The notes beneath the pieces are model-generated. The model was not told the DNA's origin, did not search any database, and was given only the letters and a program-made list of their open reading frames with translations. The position numbers and the translations under genes were made by a program. DNA of 64,000 bases from Aequorivita soesokkakensis (GTDB lineage Bacteria > Bacteroidota > Bacteroidia > Flavobacteriales > Flavobacteriaceae): contig NZ_LXIE01000001.1 of the NCBI RefSeq assembly GCF_001641085.1, positions 186,001-250,000 on the forward strand, written 5' to 3'. Below, piece after piece: positions 8,762-17,287 of the stretch (its first letter is position 1; every line of letters starts with the position of its first letter).

Positions 8762-9484
8762 ATGGGAAGAGCTTTTGAATTTAGAAAAGCAAGAAAAATG
8801 AAGCGTTGGTCTGCAATGTCCAAAGCTTTTACGCGTATTGGGAAAGACATCGTTATGGCAGTGAAAGAAGGCGGCCCAGATCCGGATGCCAATTCTAGAC
8901 TGCGTGCGGTAATTCAAAACGCAAAGGCGGTGAATATGCCCAAAGAAAACGTAGAACGCGCCATAAAACGTGCAAGCGACAAAAGTTTGGGCGATTTCAA
9001 GGAAGTTCTTTTTGAAGGCTATGCGCCACACGGAATTGCTATTTTGATTGAAACTGCTACCGACAACAATACCAGAACAGTTGCAAATATTCGCAGTTAT
9101 TTTAACAAATGTGATGGAAGTATGGGTACTTCAGGCTCTGTTTCTTTCATGTTTGACCATACTTGTAATTTCAGGATAAACCCAGAAGGTTTGGATATTG
9201 AAGAACTGGAATTGGAATTGATAGATCACGGCGTTGACGAGATTTTTGAGGATGAGGATGGAATAATGATCTACGCCCCTTTTGAAAGCTTCGGCTCCAT
9301 CCAATCTTATTTGGAAGAAAACAAAATTGAAATACTTTCATCCGGTTTTGAGCGTATTCCCCAGGTAACAAAAAAACTTTCTGAAGAGCAAGCTGCAGAT
9401 GTAGAAAAACTTTTGGAAAAAATTGAAGAGGATGATGACGTTCAGAACGTATATCATACTATGGAGGAGTCTTCGGAAGAATAA
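8762..9484 (+). CDS. yebC: YebC/PmpR family DNA-binding or translation-related regulator
   Basis: A 240-residue protein with all parts of the YebC family: N-terminal MGRAFEFRKARKMKRWSAMSK, the basic helix with KDIVMAVKEGG, the PKENVERAIKRA helix and the conserved YAPHGIAILIETATDNNTRT block near residues 90-110. Members bind DNA and, in some species, aid translation of difficult peptide motifs; the type cannot be told from the sequence. The acidic tail (EEDDDVQNVYHTMEES) is typical. The N-terminal MGRAFEFRKARK replaces the more usual MAGHSKWANIKHRK and is the form seen in Bacteroidota. Bounded by the heptad spacer upstream and a strong two-way terminator downstream. Confidence 0.94.
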   Translation: MGRAFEFRKARKMKRWSAMSKAFTRIGKDIVMAVKEGGPDPDANSRLRAVIQNAKAVNMPKENVERAIKRASDKSLGDFKEVLFEGYAPHGIAILIETATDNNTRTVANIRSYFNKCDGSMGTSGSVSFMFDHTCNFRINPEGLDIEELELELIDHGVDEIFEDEDGIMIYAPFESFGSIQSYLEENKIEILSSGFERIPQVTKKLSEEQAADVEKLLEKIEEDDDVQNVYHTMEESSEE

Positions 9485-9497
9485 AAAAATACAAAAT

Positions 9498-9525
9498 AAA
9501 AAGCCACCCAAAAGGTGGCTTTTTA
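9498..9525. terminator. Two-way intrinsic terminator between yebC and the 9545 lipoprotein gene
   Basis: A perfect stem AAAAGCCACC / GGTGGCTTTT with a 5-base loop has A- and T-runs on both sides, so it can stop transcription from either convergent gene. Confidence 0.9.
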
Positions 9526-9544
9526 ATTATAGCTTCATTGTTTT

Positions 9545-10576
9545 TTATCGGTCAATAAAATATAAAGACGACGCGCCCGCAAACGGGGAGCTTAATGTTG
9601 GTGTTAAATTACCCCCAGCACCAATTTCACTGAAGAATAAAATTTTACCTCCATCATTAGCCCGTTCAGCAATAAATACTGTTTGGCTTGTACTTTCATA
9701 CTCTACTGAAACTGGATTTCCAAGTTGTGTGAATGATCCTGAAACCCTTATTTGGTTTCCGGCGAAAGTTAAGGTTCCTCCATCGGGAGTTGCATCAAAT
9801 TTTGTTACAAAACCATTAATGAAGTTAAACCCTCCATCGCTTTCATTTGCAGCATCGCCGATGTCAGTAAGAATTACAAATCCACCATCTTCGGCAATTC
9901 CATGGGTGCGTGTAATTCCTTCAATAGTAATTCGTTTATCTGGTGTTGCTGTAACATCAGTGGTATAAGTTGAAATGAAATTTTTCAATACGGCAACATC
10001 CGCAGTCTTATCAACTACTGTGTAAAGGTCGTTTCCAATTAATTGGATTCCCCAAACGGCATAATTAACAGTTACAATATTACGAAGGGTGTATCCACTT
10101 GCATCGCGTACAAAAACAAAAAACCTACCATCATCTGTATTTGGATCACCATCCGCATCTGCATTGTCAGAAACTATATAAACATTATCCTTAACAGCAA
10201 TATCTCTAGGGCTTTCCAAAACACCATTGCTTGATAGAAATAAGTTTAGCGTTCCTCCATTTGCAATATTTTCTACATTTGAATAAGTATTGATAACAGA
10301 TTGTGCTCTTGAGTTCACTACAAGTTCATCTGCATCTTCATCATAATAAATCCCTTCATTATCATTAGATCCCGATGAAACTGAATTTAGCAGAACACCA
10401 TCCGGAGTGAAATTGTAAATACCAATATTATTGCTTGTATTGCTTGTAGCATAAACAGTTGCTAGAATTGTTGGTGGCAAATTTCCGCCACCTCCACCTG
10501 GGTCATCATCATTGCTGCAAGAGAAAAAAGTAAGGGTTAAAGCAAAGAGTGGAAGTAAAAATTTTATTTTTTTCAT
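9545..10576 (-). CDS. Surface lipoprotein with beta-propeller-like repeats
   Basis: A 343-residue protein with a lipoprotein signal: MKKIKFLLPLFALTLTFFSC, then SNDDDPGGGGG. The Asp-rich stretch just after the lipid-bearing Cys fits the lipoprotein export signal of Bacteroidota, so it is predicted to be displayed on the cell surface. The mature part has repeated 40-50 residue units of the form NNIGIYNFTPDGVLLNSV, EGIYYDEDADELVVNSR, NVYIVSDNADADGD, which suggests an NHL/SMP-30-like beta-propeller; some Asp-rich loops could bind calcium. No enzyme motif is visible. It is a single-gene unit, with an A+T-rich promoter region upstream at 10577-10721. Confidence 0.75.
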   Translation of the reverse strand: MKKIKFLLPLFALTLTFFSCSNDDDPGGGGGNLPPTILATVYATSNTSNNIGIYNFTPDGVLLNSVSSGSNDNEGIYYDEDADELVVNSRAQSVINTYSNVENIANGGTLNLFLSSNGVLESPRDIAVKDNVYIVSDNADADGDPNTDDGRFFVFVRDASGYTLRNIVTVNYAVWGIQLIGNDLYTVVDKTADVAVLKNFISTYTTDVTATPDKRITIEGITRTHGIAEDGGFVILTDIGDAANESDGGFNFINGFVTKFDATPDGGTLTFAGNQIRVSGSFTQLGNPVSVEYESTSQTVFIAERANDGGKILFFSEIGAGGNLTPTLSSPFAGASSLYFIDR

Positions 10577-10721
10577 ATCATTTTAAATTTTTATACATAG
10601 TTAATAATAAGATTTTGAATTTATAAAAATATGCTAAATGCTTAACTAACTTTTAACAAGACACTATTGATTATCAATAACTTAGTTAATTTTTACTGAC
10701 TCTGTTATAACATTTTTTTAA

Positions 10722-11258
10722 TTAGGAATATTCCTTTTTCTTCCCAATAATACCTTTGTAAAATGAGCGCAGTTTAATAGTATCTGCATCAATATTTCCC
10801 GTTGGATAAAAAGGTTTATTTATTATCACCTTTTTTGTTAGATAATCAAAAGCCACACAAATAATAGGGACATTTGCAGCTAAAGCCATATAATAATATC
10901 CGGTTTTCCAGATTGTTACTTTTTTTCGAGTACCCTCAGGAGCCATTGCGAGGCGAAATTCATCTTTTTCCTTAAAAATTTGAGCGATAGCTTCTACCTT
11001 ATTTTGTCCAGAAGTCCTGTCTAATGGCGCTCCCCCCATCCATCTAAAATACCAACCAAACGGCCATTGAAACAATTCCTTTTTAGCTATATAATTAATT
11101 TCGACGCCAGATAATTTTCTTGTAAATGCTCCAATATAGAAATCATGCCAACTGGTATGCGGAACAACAATAACCACAGCCTTTTTTATTGCCGGATCAA
11201 ATGAGCCTTCCAGTTTCCAGCCCATCAACTTTTCAAATACAAATTTTGTGATTCCCAT
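10722..11258 (-). CDS. Lysophospholipid acyltransferase family protein (PlsC-like)
   Basis: A small 178-residue acyltransferase with the two catalytic blocks of the PlsC superfamily: H34-TSWH-D39 (HxxxxD), and APEGTR near 106-111 (EGTR). Between them lies FRWMGGAPLDR, the block III acceptor site form found in bacterial acyltransferases that act on glycerolipid or lipid A-like acceptors. There is no N-terminal transmembrane helix. The gene starts 18 bases after the stop of the KdsB-KdnB fusion on the same strand, so the two are co-transcribed; a role in lipid A or another envelope lipid is therefore attractive, but the acceptor is not known. Confidence 0.85.
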   Translation of the reverse strand: MGITKFVFEKLMGWKLEGSFDPAIKKAVVIVVPHTSWHDFYIGAFTRKLSGVEINYIAKKELFQWPFGWYFRWMGGAPLDRTSGQNKVEAIAQIFKEKDEFRLAMAPEGTRKKVTIWKTGYYYMALAANVPIICVAFDYLTKKVIINKPFYPTGNIDADTIKLRSFYKGIIGKKKEYS

Positions 11259-11276
11259 AAAAGGCAGCTCTCGAAC

Positions 11277-13106
11277 TTACATTTTAAGGTAAAGTTCTTT
11301 CAATTTTGTAGGTGTAATAATAGTTTCCCAATTACTGCCCAAAGCGTTTTCCCAAAGCGGAACCATACCCATTGCAACGGTAATCATAGTATCCATCTGT
11401 GCTTCTGAAAGGTTTTTACAAATTCCCTGTGGAATTTCCACATTGTGTTTTTCAACCATTTCTTTGAAAAGCGCCACATCTTTTGGATAAAATTCTCCCA
11501 AATGTTGAAAAACAATGCAATTACCTACCCCGTGTTTTGTTCCTAGCACGTAGCCCAGTCCATAGCTCATTGCATGTGCAACACCCACTTGTGAATAGGC
11601 AATACTCATACCACCATGCCAGGAAGCCATCATTAATTTGGCTCGCGATTCTTCTTCTGAAAGAGTGTCGCCCAAGAATATTTCCATACAAAGATCATAG
11701 GCTTTTTCGCCATAACTTTGGCTAAATGCATTCAAAAATGTGCCATTTAGCGATTCAACACAATGAATAAAACAATCCATTCCTGTATAAAACCATTGGT
11801 TTTTTGGAACACCCTTAGTCAGCGCTGGGTCAAGAATTACTTGATCAAAAGGCGTGAAATCACTATTGATCCCCAATTTACGCACAGGCCCTGTTAAAAC
11901 AGTTGTTCGGGAAACTTCAGCGCCAGTTCCAGAAATTGTTGGCACGCCCACATGATAAACGGCTTTTTGTTTCACCAAATCCCAGCCTTGATAATCGGCT
12001 GCACTTCCTTTGTTTATAAGCATAATTGAAACTGCCTTTGCCAAATCCATCACTGTACCGCCGCCAATGCCTATAATTCCGGATGGCGTGTGAATGAATT
12101 CTGCTTTAATATCATTGACCAAATTATCTACTTGTGAGGTTTTCGGTTCTTCTTCTGCAGAAACAAAAATTAATTTATCATTGAAGCGAAGTTGTATGCG
12201 GTCCAAAAACTCTTTATTCTCTTTAAAAACGTCATCCACTAAAAATATAAACGGTGCTTTTTCCTGTTTTTGTGAAGAGAGAATAGACGAAAGTTGGTCA
12301 AAACAGCCTTCCCCAAAAACCACTTTGGGCACCATTGGGAAATTCCTGAATTTATTATTGACGGTATCTGGCTTACTATCTTTTAAAATTTTATTCGCTT
12401 TTACAAGGTCTTCCGGCGTGTCAATTTCAACCCCTGTAGTATTTGAAACGGCCATTTTTATATTTTTCCCGTATTCCAAATAGCGGATGCATTCTATTTT
12501 TTCCACAGCCTCCAAAGATCGCATCGGCAAACGGTAAAAATCCATAATTGCTTGCTTTCTGAAGGCGTAGATACCTTTATGCTTGTAATATTGAATATCC
12601 ACATTTTTATCACGTGGATATGGAATGGGCGAACGTGAAAAATAAAGTGCAAAATTATTTTTGTCAACAATTACTTTCACGCAATTTGGGTCGCTAATCT
12701 CCTTCCAATCGTGGATTTCAGTCATTAAAGATGCCAGATCTATTTTATCGGCATCCGGCTCGTTGAATACTGCAAGCACTTTTTCCAGCCCTTCCCTACT
12801 TGTAAAAGGTTCGTCTCCCTGCACATTTACCACTATATCCACGTCCATGTTTTCAACGGCCTCAGCTATACGATCACTGCCGCAGTCGTGTTCTTTTTGG
12901 CTCATAATGGCTTTTCCTCCGTTAGTTTCAATTTCATTAAAAATTACATCACTATCAGTCACCACATAAACTTCATCAAAAAGATTTGTTGCTTTTGCGG
13001 CTTCGTAAGTTCTTACTATCACGGGTTTTCCGCCCAAATCCTGCATTAATTTTCCTGGAAATCTAGAGGCGCCGTATCGCGCGGGAATCATTGCTATTAT
13101 TTTCAA
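11277..13106 (-). CDS. kdsB: Fused 3-deoxy-manno-octulosonate cytidylyltransferase (KdsB) and KdnB-like Kdo 8-oxidase
   Basis: The 609-residue protein joins two enzymes. Residues 1-242 are a full-length Kds[26 protein letters not shown] near 94-101, and [10 protein letters not shown] at the end; it makes the CMP-activated Kdo-type sugar. Residues ~252-609 are an iron-containing alcohol dehydrogenase with [12 protein letters not shown] near 348-359 and metal ligands Asp444, His448, His511, His525. Its length and sequence ([36 protein letters not shown]) closely resemble KdnB of Shewanella, which oxidises C8 of Kdo on the way to 8-amino-Kdo. The start is TTG at 13106, giving the standard KdsB N-terminus. 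The transaminase KdnA is not in the window. A promoter lies at 13129-13157. Confidence 0.9.
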   Translation of the reverse strand: MKIIAMIPARYGASRFPGKLMQDLGGKPVIVRTYEAAKATNLFDEVYVVTDSDVIFNEIETNGGKAIMSQKEHDCGSDRIAEAVENMDVDIVVNVQGDEPFTSREGLEKVLAVFNEPDADKIDLASLMTEIHDWKEISDPNCVKVIVDKNNFALYFSRSPIPYPRDKNVDIQYYKHKGIYAFRKQAIMDFYRLPMRSLEAVEKIECIRYLEYGKNIKMAVSNTTGVEIDTPEDLVKANKILKDSKPDTVNNKFRNFPMVPKVVFGEGCFDQLSSILSSQKQEKAPFIFLVDDVFKENKEFLDRIQLRFNDKLIFVSAEEEPKTSQVDNLVNDIKAEFIHTPSGIIGIGGGTVMDLAKAVSIMLINKGSAADYQGWDLVKQKAVYHVGVPTISGTGAEVSRTTVLTGPVRKLGINSDFTPFDQVILDPALTKGVPKNQWFYTGMDCFIHCVESLNGTFLNAFSQSYGEKAYDLCMEIFLGDTLSEEESRAKLMMASWHGGMSIAYSQVGVAHAMSYGLGYVLGTKHGVGNCIVFQHLGEFYPKDVALFKEMVEKHNVEIPQGICKNLSEAQMDTMITVAMGMVPLWENALGSNWETIITPTKLKELYLKM

Positions 13107-13128
13107 GACTGAGTTTTTAAAATGATTT

Positions 13129-13157
13129 CAAAAATAAGAAGATTAAGTTCTTGGCAA
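13129..13157 (-). promoter_or_regulatory. Promoter of the kdsB-kdnB / acyltransferase operon
   Basis: On the minus strand TATTTTTG (13129-13136) matches TAnnTTTG and a TTG (13155-13157) lies 18 bases upstream, the spacing of Bacteroidota housekeeping promoters. The expected start near 13122-13125 leaves a leader of about 17 bases before the TTG start codon. Confidence 0.75.
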
Positions 13158-13721
13158 TCGTTTTTTTCGAAGCTTTTTATAAAACCTAAAAATTACAAAA
13201 AACAAAAATATAACTAAGATGAATGCTATAATGGGAATAAAAATAGAGGCGATTGCCATAACGATGGAAGTACCAGTTTCCACAGTACTTAATACAGGAT
13301 TTGCAACGCCGCCCGTGGTTGTACTAGAAGTAAGCCTAGCTGCGGCTGCATTTCCTTTTATTGCAGCTGCGGTACCTCCACCAGCGATTATGGCTAAGGC
13401 CCAAGTAACTGTGGGATTTAAATCCGTAACTGTTGCTACCATAACGGCCGTTCCTGCAAGGGTAGCTAAGGGCAAAGCTATTGTATCCAGCAAATTATCC
13501 AACCAAGGAATATAATACCCAAAAATTTCTATCAAAGTAGCAACTCCCATTGTGATTACCGCAGTAAGGCTTCCCACCCAATGCCAGCTTTCATTTAGAG
13601 GAATAATATCATAATATCCCGCCAAGCTTAAAACTAACAAAGGCAAAAAAACACGGAAACCAACAGCAGCCGCTAAACCGATGCCCAAAAAGATACTGAT
13701 TGTTATTTCAAAAGTTTCCAT
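13143..13721 (-). CDS. DUF4126 family integral membrane protein
   Basis: A 192-residue membrane protein with about five hydrophobic helices and the DUF4126 hallmarks: an early GLAAAVGFRVFLPLLVLSLAG, a WLDNLLDTIALPLATLAGT segment and the glycine/alanine-rich AGGGTAAAIKGNAAAARL loop. The C-terminus is strongly basic (FRFYKKLRKKRLPRT), which predicts a cytoplasmic tail. No function is known for the family. It stands 6 bases after the helicase stop on the same strand, so it is probably read from the helicase promoter, while kdsB-kdnB downstream has its own promoter that overlaps the end of this gene. Confidence 0.85.
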   Translation of the reverse strand: METFEITISIFLGIGLAAAVGFRVFLPLLVLSLAGYYDIIPLNESWHWVGSLTAVITMGVATLIEIFGYYIPWLDNLLDTIALPLATLAGTAVMVATVTDLNPTVTWALAIIAGGGTAAAIKGNAAAARLTSSTTTGGVANPVLSTVETGTSIVMAIASIFIPIIAFILVIFLFFVIFRFYKKLRKKRLPRT

Positions 13722-13727
13722 TAACTA

Positions 13728-15155
13728 CTAAGCTACAAAAAAATCATCCTTAAACCCTATTAAATACAATTTTTCACGGGCGCGCGTAACGGCGGTATAA
13801 AGCCAGCGAAGATATTCTCTGTCTATTCCATTTGGAAGATAGGGTTGTTCAACAAACACAGTGTTCCACTGCCCTCCCTGTGATTTATGGCAGGTAATGG
13901 CATAGCTGAACTTAACTTGAAGCGCGTTGAAATATTTATTGTTTTTAACAGCCAGAAATTTCTTGTATTTTGATTTTTCATTGGCGTAATCCTTCATCAC
14001 TTCTTGATACAGTTTGTTTGATTCATCATAAGTGAGCGATGGGCTTTCAGAAGTAAGTGTATCTAAAAGAAGTACTGTCTCCAAAGGTTTCATATTAGGA
14101 TAATCCACCATCCTTATTTTCACTTCAGCAAAACGAAAACCGTACAATTCCTTAAAAGCGAAAATTTCCAAAACCTCTACAATATCACCATTGGCTATAA
14201 ACCCAGCTTCACTGGCATTGTCCACCCAAAAATAATTGTTCTTCACCACCATTAAATAATCGCCCGCAGAAAGTTCCGATTCCTGGAAAAGAATACGTTC
14301 ACGGATGCTTTGATTATAAAGGTTTGCGCGTTTATTGGAGCGAACAATTATAACAGTGTCCTCATTTCCCAAAGTTGAATAGCTATCATTAATGGCATCC
14401 ATGATTTCCTGTCCGTCAGTTGGACGAATGATGTCTGGAAAATCAATTCCTGAAAATTTAAACGCTTCATAAAGTTCATCATCCAAACGCTCACGGATTT
14501 TTGTTGCGTTCTCTAAAATACCGCTGTCTTTTTGCTGCCGTACTACTTCATCCAATTCAAGAAGAATTACTTCACGGTTGTATTGGTTTTCCAAAACCCT
14601 GGCGTCCAATGCTGGGCTTATGGAAAGATGCACAGGTGGTAATTGCGCAGAATCGCCAATCAACAAAAGTTTACAATTGTTTCCGCTGTAAACATATTGC
14701 ATCAAATCATCAAGCAATGAACCGTTTTCAAAAAGTTTTGAATCTTGATTTATATCTGGAATCATGGAAGCTTCATCCACAATAAAAATAGTATCACGGT
14801 GTTTATTTTCCTGTAAAGTGAAGGAAATGGAACCTCCCTTTCCACTTTTTGGAAAATATATTTTTTTATGAATTGTAAAAGCTTGCTTGTTTGAATAATT
14901 ACTGATAACCTTCGCAGCCCTTCCCGTTGGGGCAAGTAGCACAGATTTCTTTTTTGCTTTCGCTAAATTTTTCACTAAAGAACCTACAATAGTTGTTTTC
15001 CCGGTTCCAGCATATCCTTTCAATAAAAAGGTTTCATTTTTGTTCGTGCCCAGCACAAATTTCGCTAATAATTGAAGTGCAATATCCTGCTTGGTAGTTG
15101 TGTTATGTGGAAAATCATTTTTTAAAAAACTGTAAAATTCTGATACATTCATCAT
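13728..15155 (-). CDS. RecD/Dda-like superfamily 1B DNA helicase
   Basis: A 475-residue ATPase with the order of SF1 helicase motifs: Walker A GYAGTGKTT (47-55), LAPTGRAAK (Ia), IFIVDEASM (II, near 127), LLIGDSAQLPPVH (III), and near the C-terminus YAITCHKSQGGQWNTV (V) and LYTAVTRAREKLYLIG (VI, UvrD_C_2 type). This is the short RecD-like helicase common in Flavobacteria, acting 5' to 3' by analogy with RecD2 and phage Dda; it lacks the long N-terminal helical region of RecD2. No RecB or RecC partner is next to it. The start may be either of two adjacent Met codons. Confidence 0.88.
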   Translation of the reverse strand: MMNVSEFYSFLKNDFPHNTTTKQDIALQLLAKFVLGTNKNETFLLKGYAGTGKTTIVGSLVKNLAKAKKKSVLLAPTGRAAKVISNYSNKQAFTIHKKIYFPKSGKGGSISFTLQENKHRDTIFIVDEASMIPDINQDSKLFENGSLLDDLMQYVYSGNNCKLLLIGDSAQLPPVHLSISPALDARVLENQYNREVILLELDEVVRQQKDSGILENATKIRERLDDELYEAFKFSGIDFPDIIRPTDGQEIMDAINDSYSTLGNEDTVIIVRSNKRANLYNQSIRERILFQESELSAGDYLMVVKNNYFWVDNASEAGFIANGDIVEVLEIFAFKELYGFRFAEVKIRMVDYPNMKPLETVLLLDTLTSESPSLTYDESNKLYQEVMKDYANEKSKYKKFLAVKNNKYFNALQVKFSYAITCHKSQGGQWNTVFVEQPYLPNGIDREYLRWLYTAVTRAREKLYLIGFKDDFFVA

Positions 15156-15208
15156 TTGCTGCTGTCAATGAGGGTTTAAAGATAGGTATGATTTTTTCGC
15201 AATATACT

Positions 15209-15237
15209 TTTGTGAACAAAAAAAAATTGTAGATTTG
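15209..15237 (+). promoter_or_regulatory. Promoter upstream of the 15280 gene
   Basis: TTTG (15209-15212) is followed after 17 bases by TAGATTTG (15230-15237), a perfect TAnnTTTG. The start would lie near 15242-15245, giving a leader of about 35 bases. A second candidate, TACTTTTG at 15205-15212, overlaps the -33 element. Confidence 0.7.
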
Positions 15238-15279
15238 CGATAGACCTTTTAGTAAATCAACACTTAAATAATATCAATA

Positions 15280-15942
15280 ATGAAATTAGTAATTCAGATT
15301 GTTCTTTGGATTGTCATCATCTTTTTGGGCTGGAAACTATATAACTCCGTAATGGGCCCCGTAGAATTCAATAAAGTTAAAGAAGCGCGATATGCCAAAG
15401 TAATTGCGAATTTAAAAGATATTCAGGCGGCAGAATTGGCGCATAAAGAAATTACAGGAAGCTTTACTGGCGATTGGGACAGTTTGGTTCGTTTCATTGA
15501 TACCGCAAAGTTTGCTATCACACAAAGACGCGATACCAGTTATGCCGATGTTGCAAAAAACAAAGCCTTCGGTATCAATGAAGGTTACTTTATAGAAGAA
15601 TCACTTATAGATACTTTGAGCTTTACAGCTGTAAAAGATTCACTTTATGGAAATTCAGACAGGTACAAAACTATGATGAACATTCCCGTGGAAGGTGTAA
15701 ATGCTAAGTTTGATCTTAAAGCTGGTAAAATTGTGAAGAACGATGCTACCTACTCTGTTTTTGAAGTGAAAGTTGCAAAAGATGTAATTTTAAGTGATCT
15801 TAACAAAGATCTTTTAGCTCAGGAAAAACAGGTTCAATCTGTTGCTGGTGTTAATGGTCCTTATATTAGTGTAGGTTCTTTGGAAGATATAAACACTACT
15901 GGAAACTGGCCAAAAATTTACGATTCTGCAAAAGACAAATAA
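15280..15942 (+). CDS. Membrane-anchored protein with pseudopilin-like N-terminal layout, function unknown
   Basis: A 220-residue protein with one N-terminal membrane helix (LVIQIVLWIVIIFLGWKLY) and a soluble C-terminal part. The next segment, YAKVIANLKDIQAAELAHKE, then ITGSFTGDWDSLVRFI, resembles the helix and loop after the hydrophobic stem of type IV pseudopilins (the L-x-x-I-x-x-A-x-x-A pattern and a G-S-F/Y-T turn). The prepilin peptidase site (Gly before Phe-x-x-x-Glu) is missing, so it is not a processed pilin. Secreted-face or periplasmic location is expected. It is directly followed by, and may overlap, the DUF3822 gene, then rsmD, suggesting one transcript. Confidence 0.7.
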   Translation: MKLVIQIVLWIVIIFLGWKLYNSVMGPVEFNKVKEARYAKVIANLKDIQAAELAHKEITGSFTGDWDSLVRFIDTAKFAITQRRDTSYADVAKNKAFGINEGYFIEESLIDTLSFTAVKDSLYGNSDRYKTMMNIPVEGVNAKFDLKAGKIVKNDATYSVFEVKVAKDVILSDLNKDLLAQEKQVQSVAGVNGPYISVGSLEDINTTGNWPKIYDSAKDK

Positions 15943-16741
15943 CATAGAAAATATTTTACAAAACAGACTGTCCGTTCAAGTTTCTTTGAACGGGCTTTCT
16001 TTTTTGGTGACAAACCCTGAAGAAAAAGAAGTTGTTTTTTTTATTGAAAAAACCCTCGACCATAGCACTACGCCAGAGGAATTGTTGATGGATATAGAAT
16101 CCATTATGTTCAAAAACGACATTCTTAACACAAACTTTTCTGAAGTATCCGTCATTTATTCAACGCCCGTTTACAGCCTTGTTCCTGCCCAGCTCTTTGA
16201 TGAGGCAAAAGCCAGTGAATATTTAAAATTCAATTCTAAAATTCTGGCAAATGATTATATGGCGCATGATGTTTTGGAAGATATAAACATCGTGGTGGTG
16301 TACGTTCCTTTTATGAACATAAACAATTTCTTCTTTGAAAAATATGGATCGTTCAATTATTACCATTCCACAACGGTACTTCTGAAAACCATTCTCGAAA
16401 AGGAAAAATATTCGCTGCCAAAAATGTATTTGCACTTTCAGAAAAACACTTTTGATTGTGTGGTTTTGAAGAATGGTGAATTGCAGCTTTGCAATACATA
16501 CACTTACAAAACCCCGGAAGATTTCATCTACTATACCCTTTTCTGCATGGAACAATTAAATTTGAATCCTGAAAACCTTCCCGTAATACTTTGCGGTGAT
16601 ATTGAAAAAGAAGATGAAAATTATAAAATTGCATACACCTATATTCGAAATATTGAGTTTGCAGACACAAAGCATTTCCAAATAAATATTGATGCCGAAG
16701 ATAAAGCACACAAGCATTTTATTCTCCAAAACACTATCTAA
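15923..16741 (+). CDS. DUF3822 family protein with a non-standard start
   Basis: The open frame encodes a protein with the DUF3822 pattern (QVSLNGLSFLVTN at the start, then alternating strands and helices, and ILCGDIEKEDENY near the end), a family with an actin-like ATPase-type fold and unknown role. The first usable codon of the standard set is TTG at 15986, but the conserved RLSVQVS strand lies upstream of it in the same frame. The frame is open from 15893 (after a TAA at 15890-15892) and has no ATG, GTG or TTG before 15986. An ATT at 15923 or ATA at 15944 would give a normal N-terminus; the coordinate chosen here is the ATT. The stop abuts the rsmD ATG. Confidence 0.6.
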   Translation: MLQKTNNIENILQNRLSVQVSLNGLSFLVTNPEEKEVVFFIEKTLDHSTTPEELLMDIESIMFKNDILNTNFSEVSVIYSTPVYSLVPAQLFDEAKASEYLKFNSKILANDYMAHDVLEDINIVVVYVPFMNINNFFFEKYGSFNYYHSTTVLLKTILEKEKYSLPKMYLHFQKNTFDCVVLKNGELQLCNTYTYKTPEDFIYYTLFCMEQLNLNPENLPVILCGDIEKEDENYKIAYTYIRNIEFADTKHFQINIDAEDKAHKHFILQNTI

Positions 16742-17275
16742 ATGCGTATAATTTCTGGCATATACAAAGGAAGAAGGCTTACCGCTCCTAAAAACCTACC
16801 CGTGCGGCCAACGACCGATTTTGCGAAAGAAGCTCTTTTCAACATTCTGCGCGTTCGGTATTATTTTGAGGAAATTGTGGTTTTAGATCTTTTCAGTGGC
16901 ACCGGAAACATCAGTTTTGAATTTGCTTCGCGCGGAGTTCCAAATATAACCTCAGTAGATGCCCATCACGGTTGTGTTCAGTATATCAATAAAATTTCTG
17001 AAGAATTTGAATTCCCAATCACAACGATAAAATCTGATGTAAAAAAGTATTTGGAAAACACTTCAGCAAAATTCGATGTTATTTTTGCAGACCCACCGTA
17101 TGACTTTACTTCTGAAGTTCTAAAAGGTTTGACAGAAGAAATTTTCAACAATTCTTTGTTGAATCCCGAGGGATTGCTTATTATTGAGCACGCAAAGCAA
17201 AATGATCTTTCCTCACTTCCACATTTTGTAGAAGCTCGCAGATACGGAAGTTCCGTATTTAGTTTTTTTAATTAA
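16742..17275 (+). CDS. rsmD: 16S rRNA (guanine966-N2)-methyltransferase
   Basis: RsmD methylates N2 of G966 in the small-subunit rRNA with SAM. The 177-residue protein has the family start MRIISGIYKGRRLTAPK, VRPTTDFAKEALFNIL (21-36), the SAM motif VLDLFSGTGNISFE (47-60) and the catalytic DPPYDF near 116-121. The ATG follows the DUF3822 stop with no gap, so translation is likely coupled. The downstream gene starts 12 bases after the stop. Length and motifs are complete. Confidence 0.95.
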   Translation: MRIISGIYKGRRLTAPKNLPVRPTTDFAKEALFNILRVRYYFEEIVVLDLFSGTGNISFEFASRGVPNITSVDAHHGCVQYINKISEEFEFPITTIKSDVKKYLENTSAKFDVIFADPPYDFTSEVLKGLTEEIFNNSLLNPEGLLIIEHAKQNDLSSLPHFVEARRYGSSVFSFFN

Positions 17276-17287
17276 ACAAAATAAACC

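Noticed and set aside
9423-9968. 181-residue plus-strand frame across the end of yebC and the lipoprotein gene
   Set aside because: It crosses a strong terminator and is antisense to a lipoprotein gene with a clear signal sequence.
10660-10680. FNR/CRP-like site TTGATTATCAA upstream of the 9545 lipoprotein
   Set aside because: The half-sites are one base apart, not four as required for FNR; A+T-rich chance is likely.
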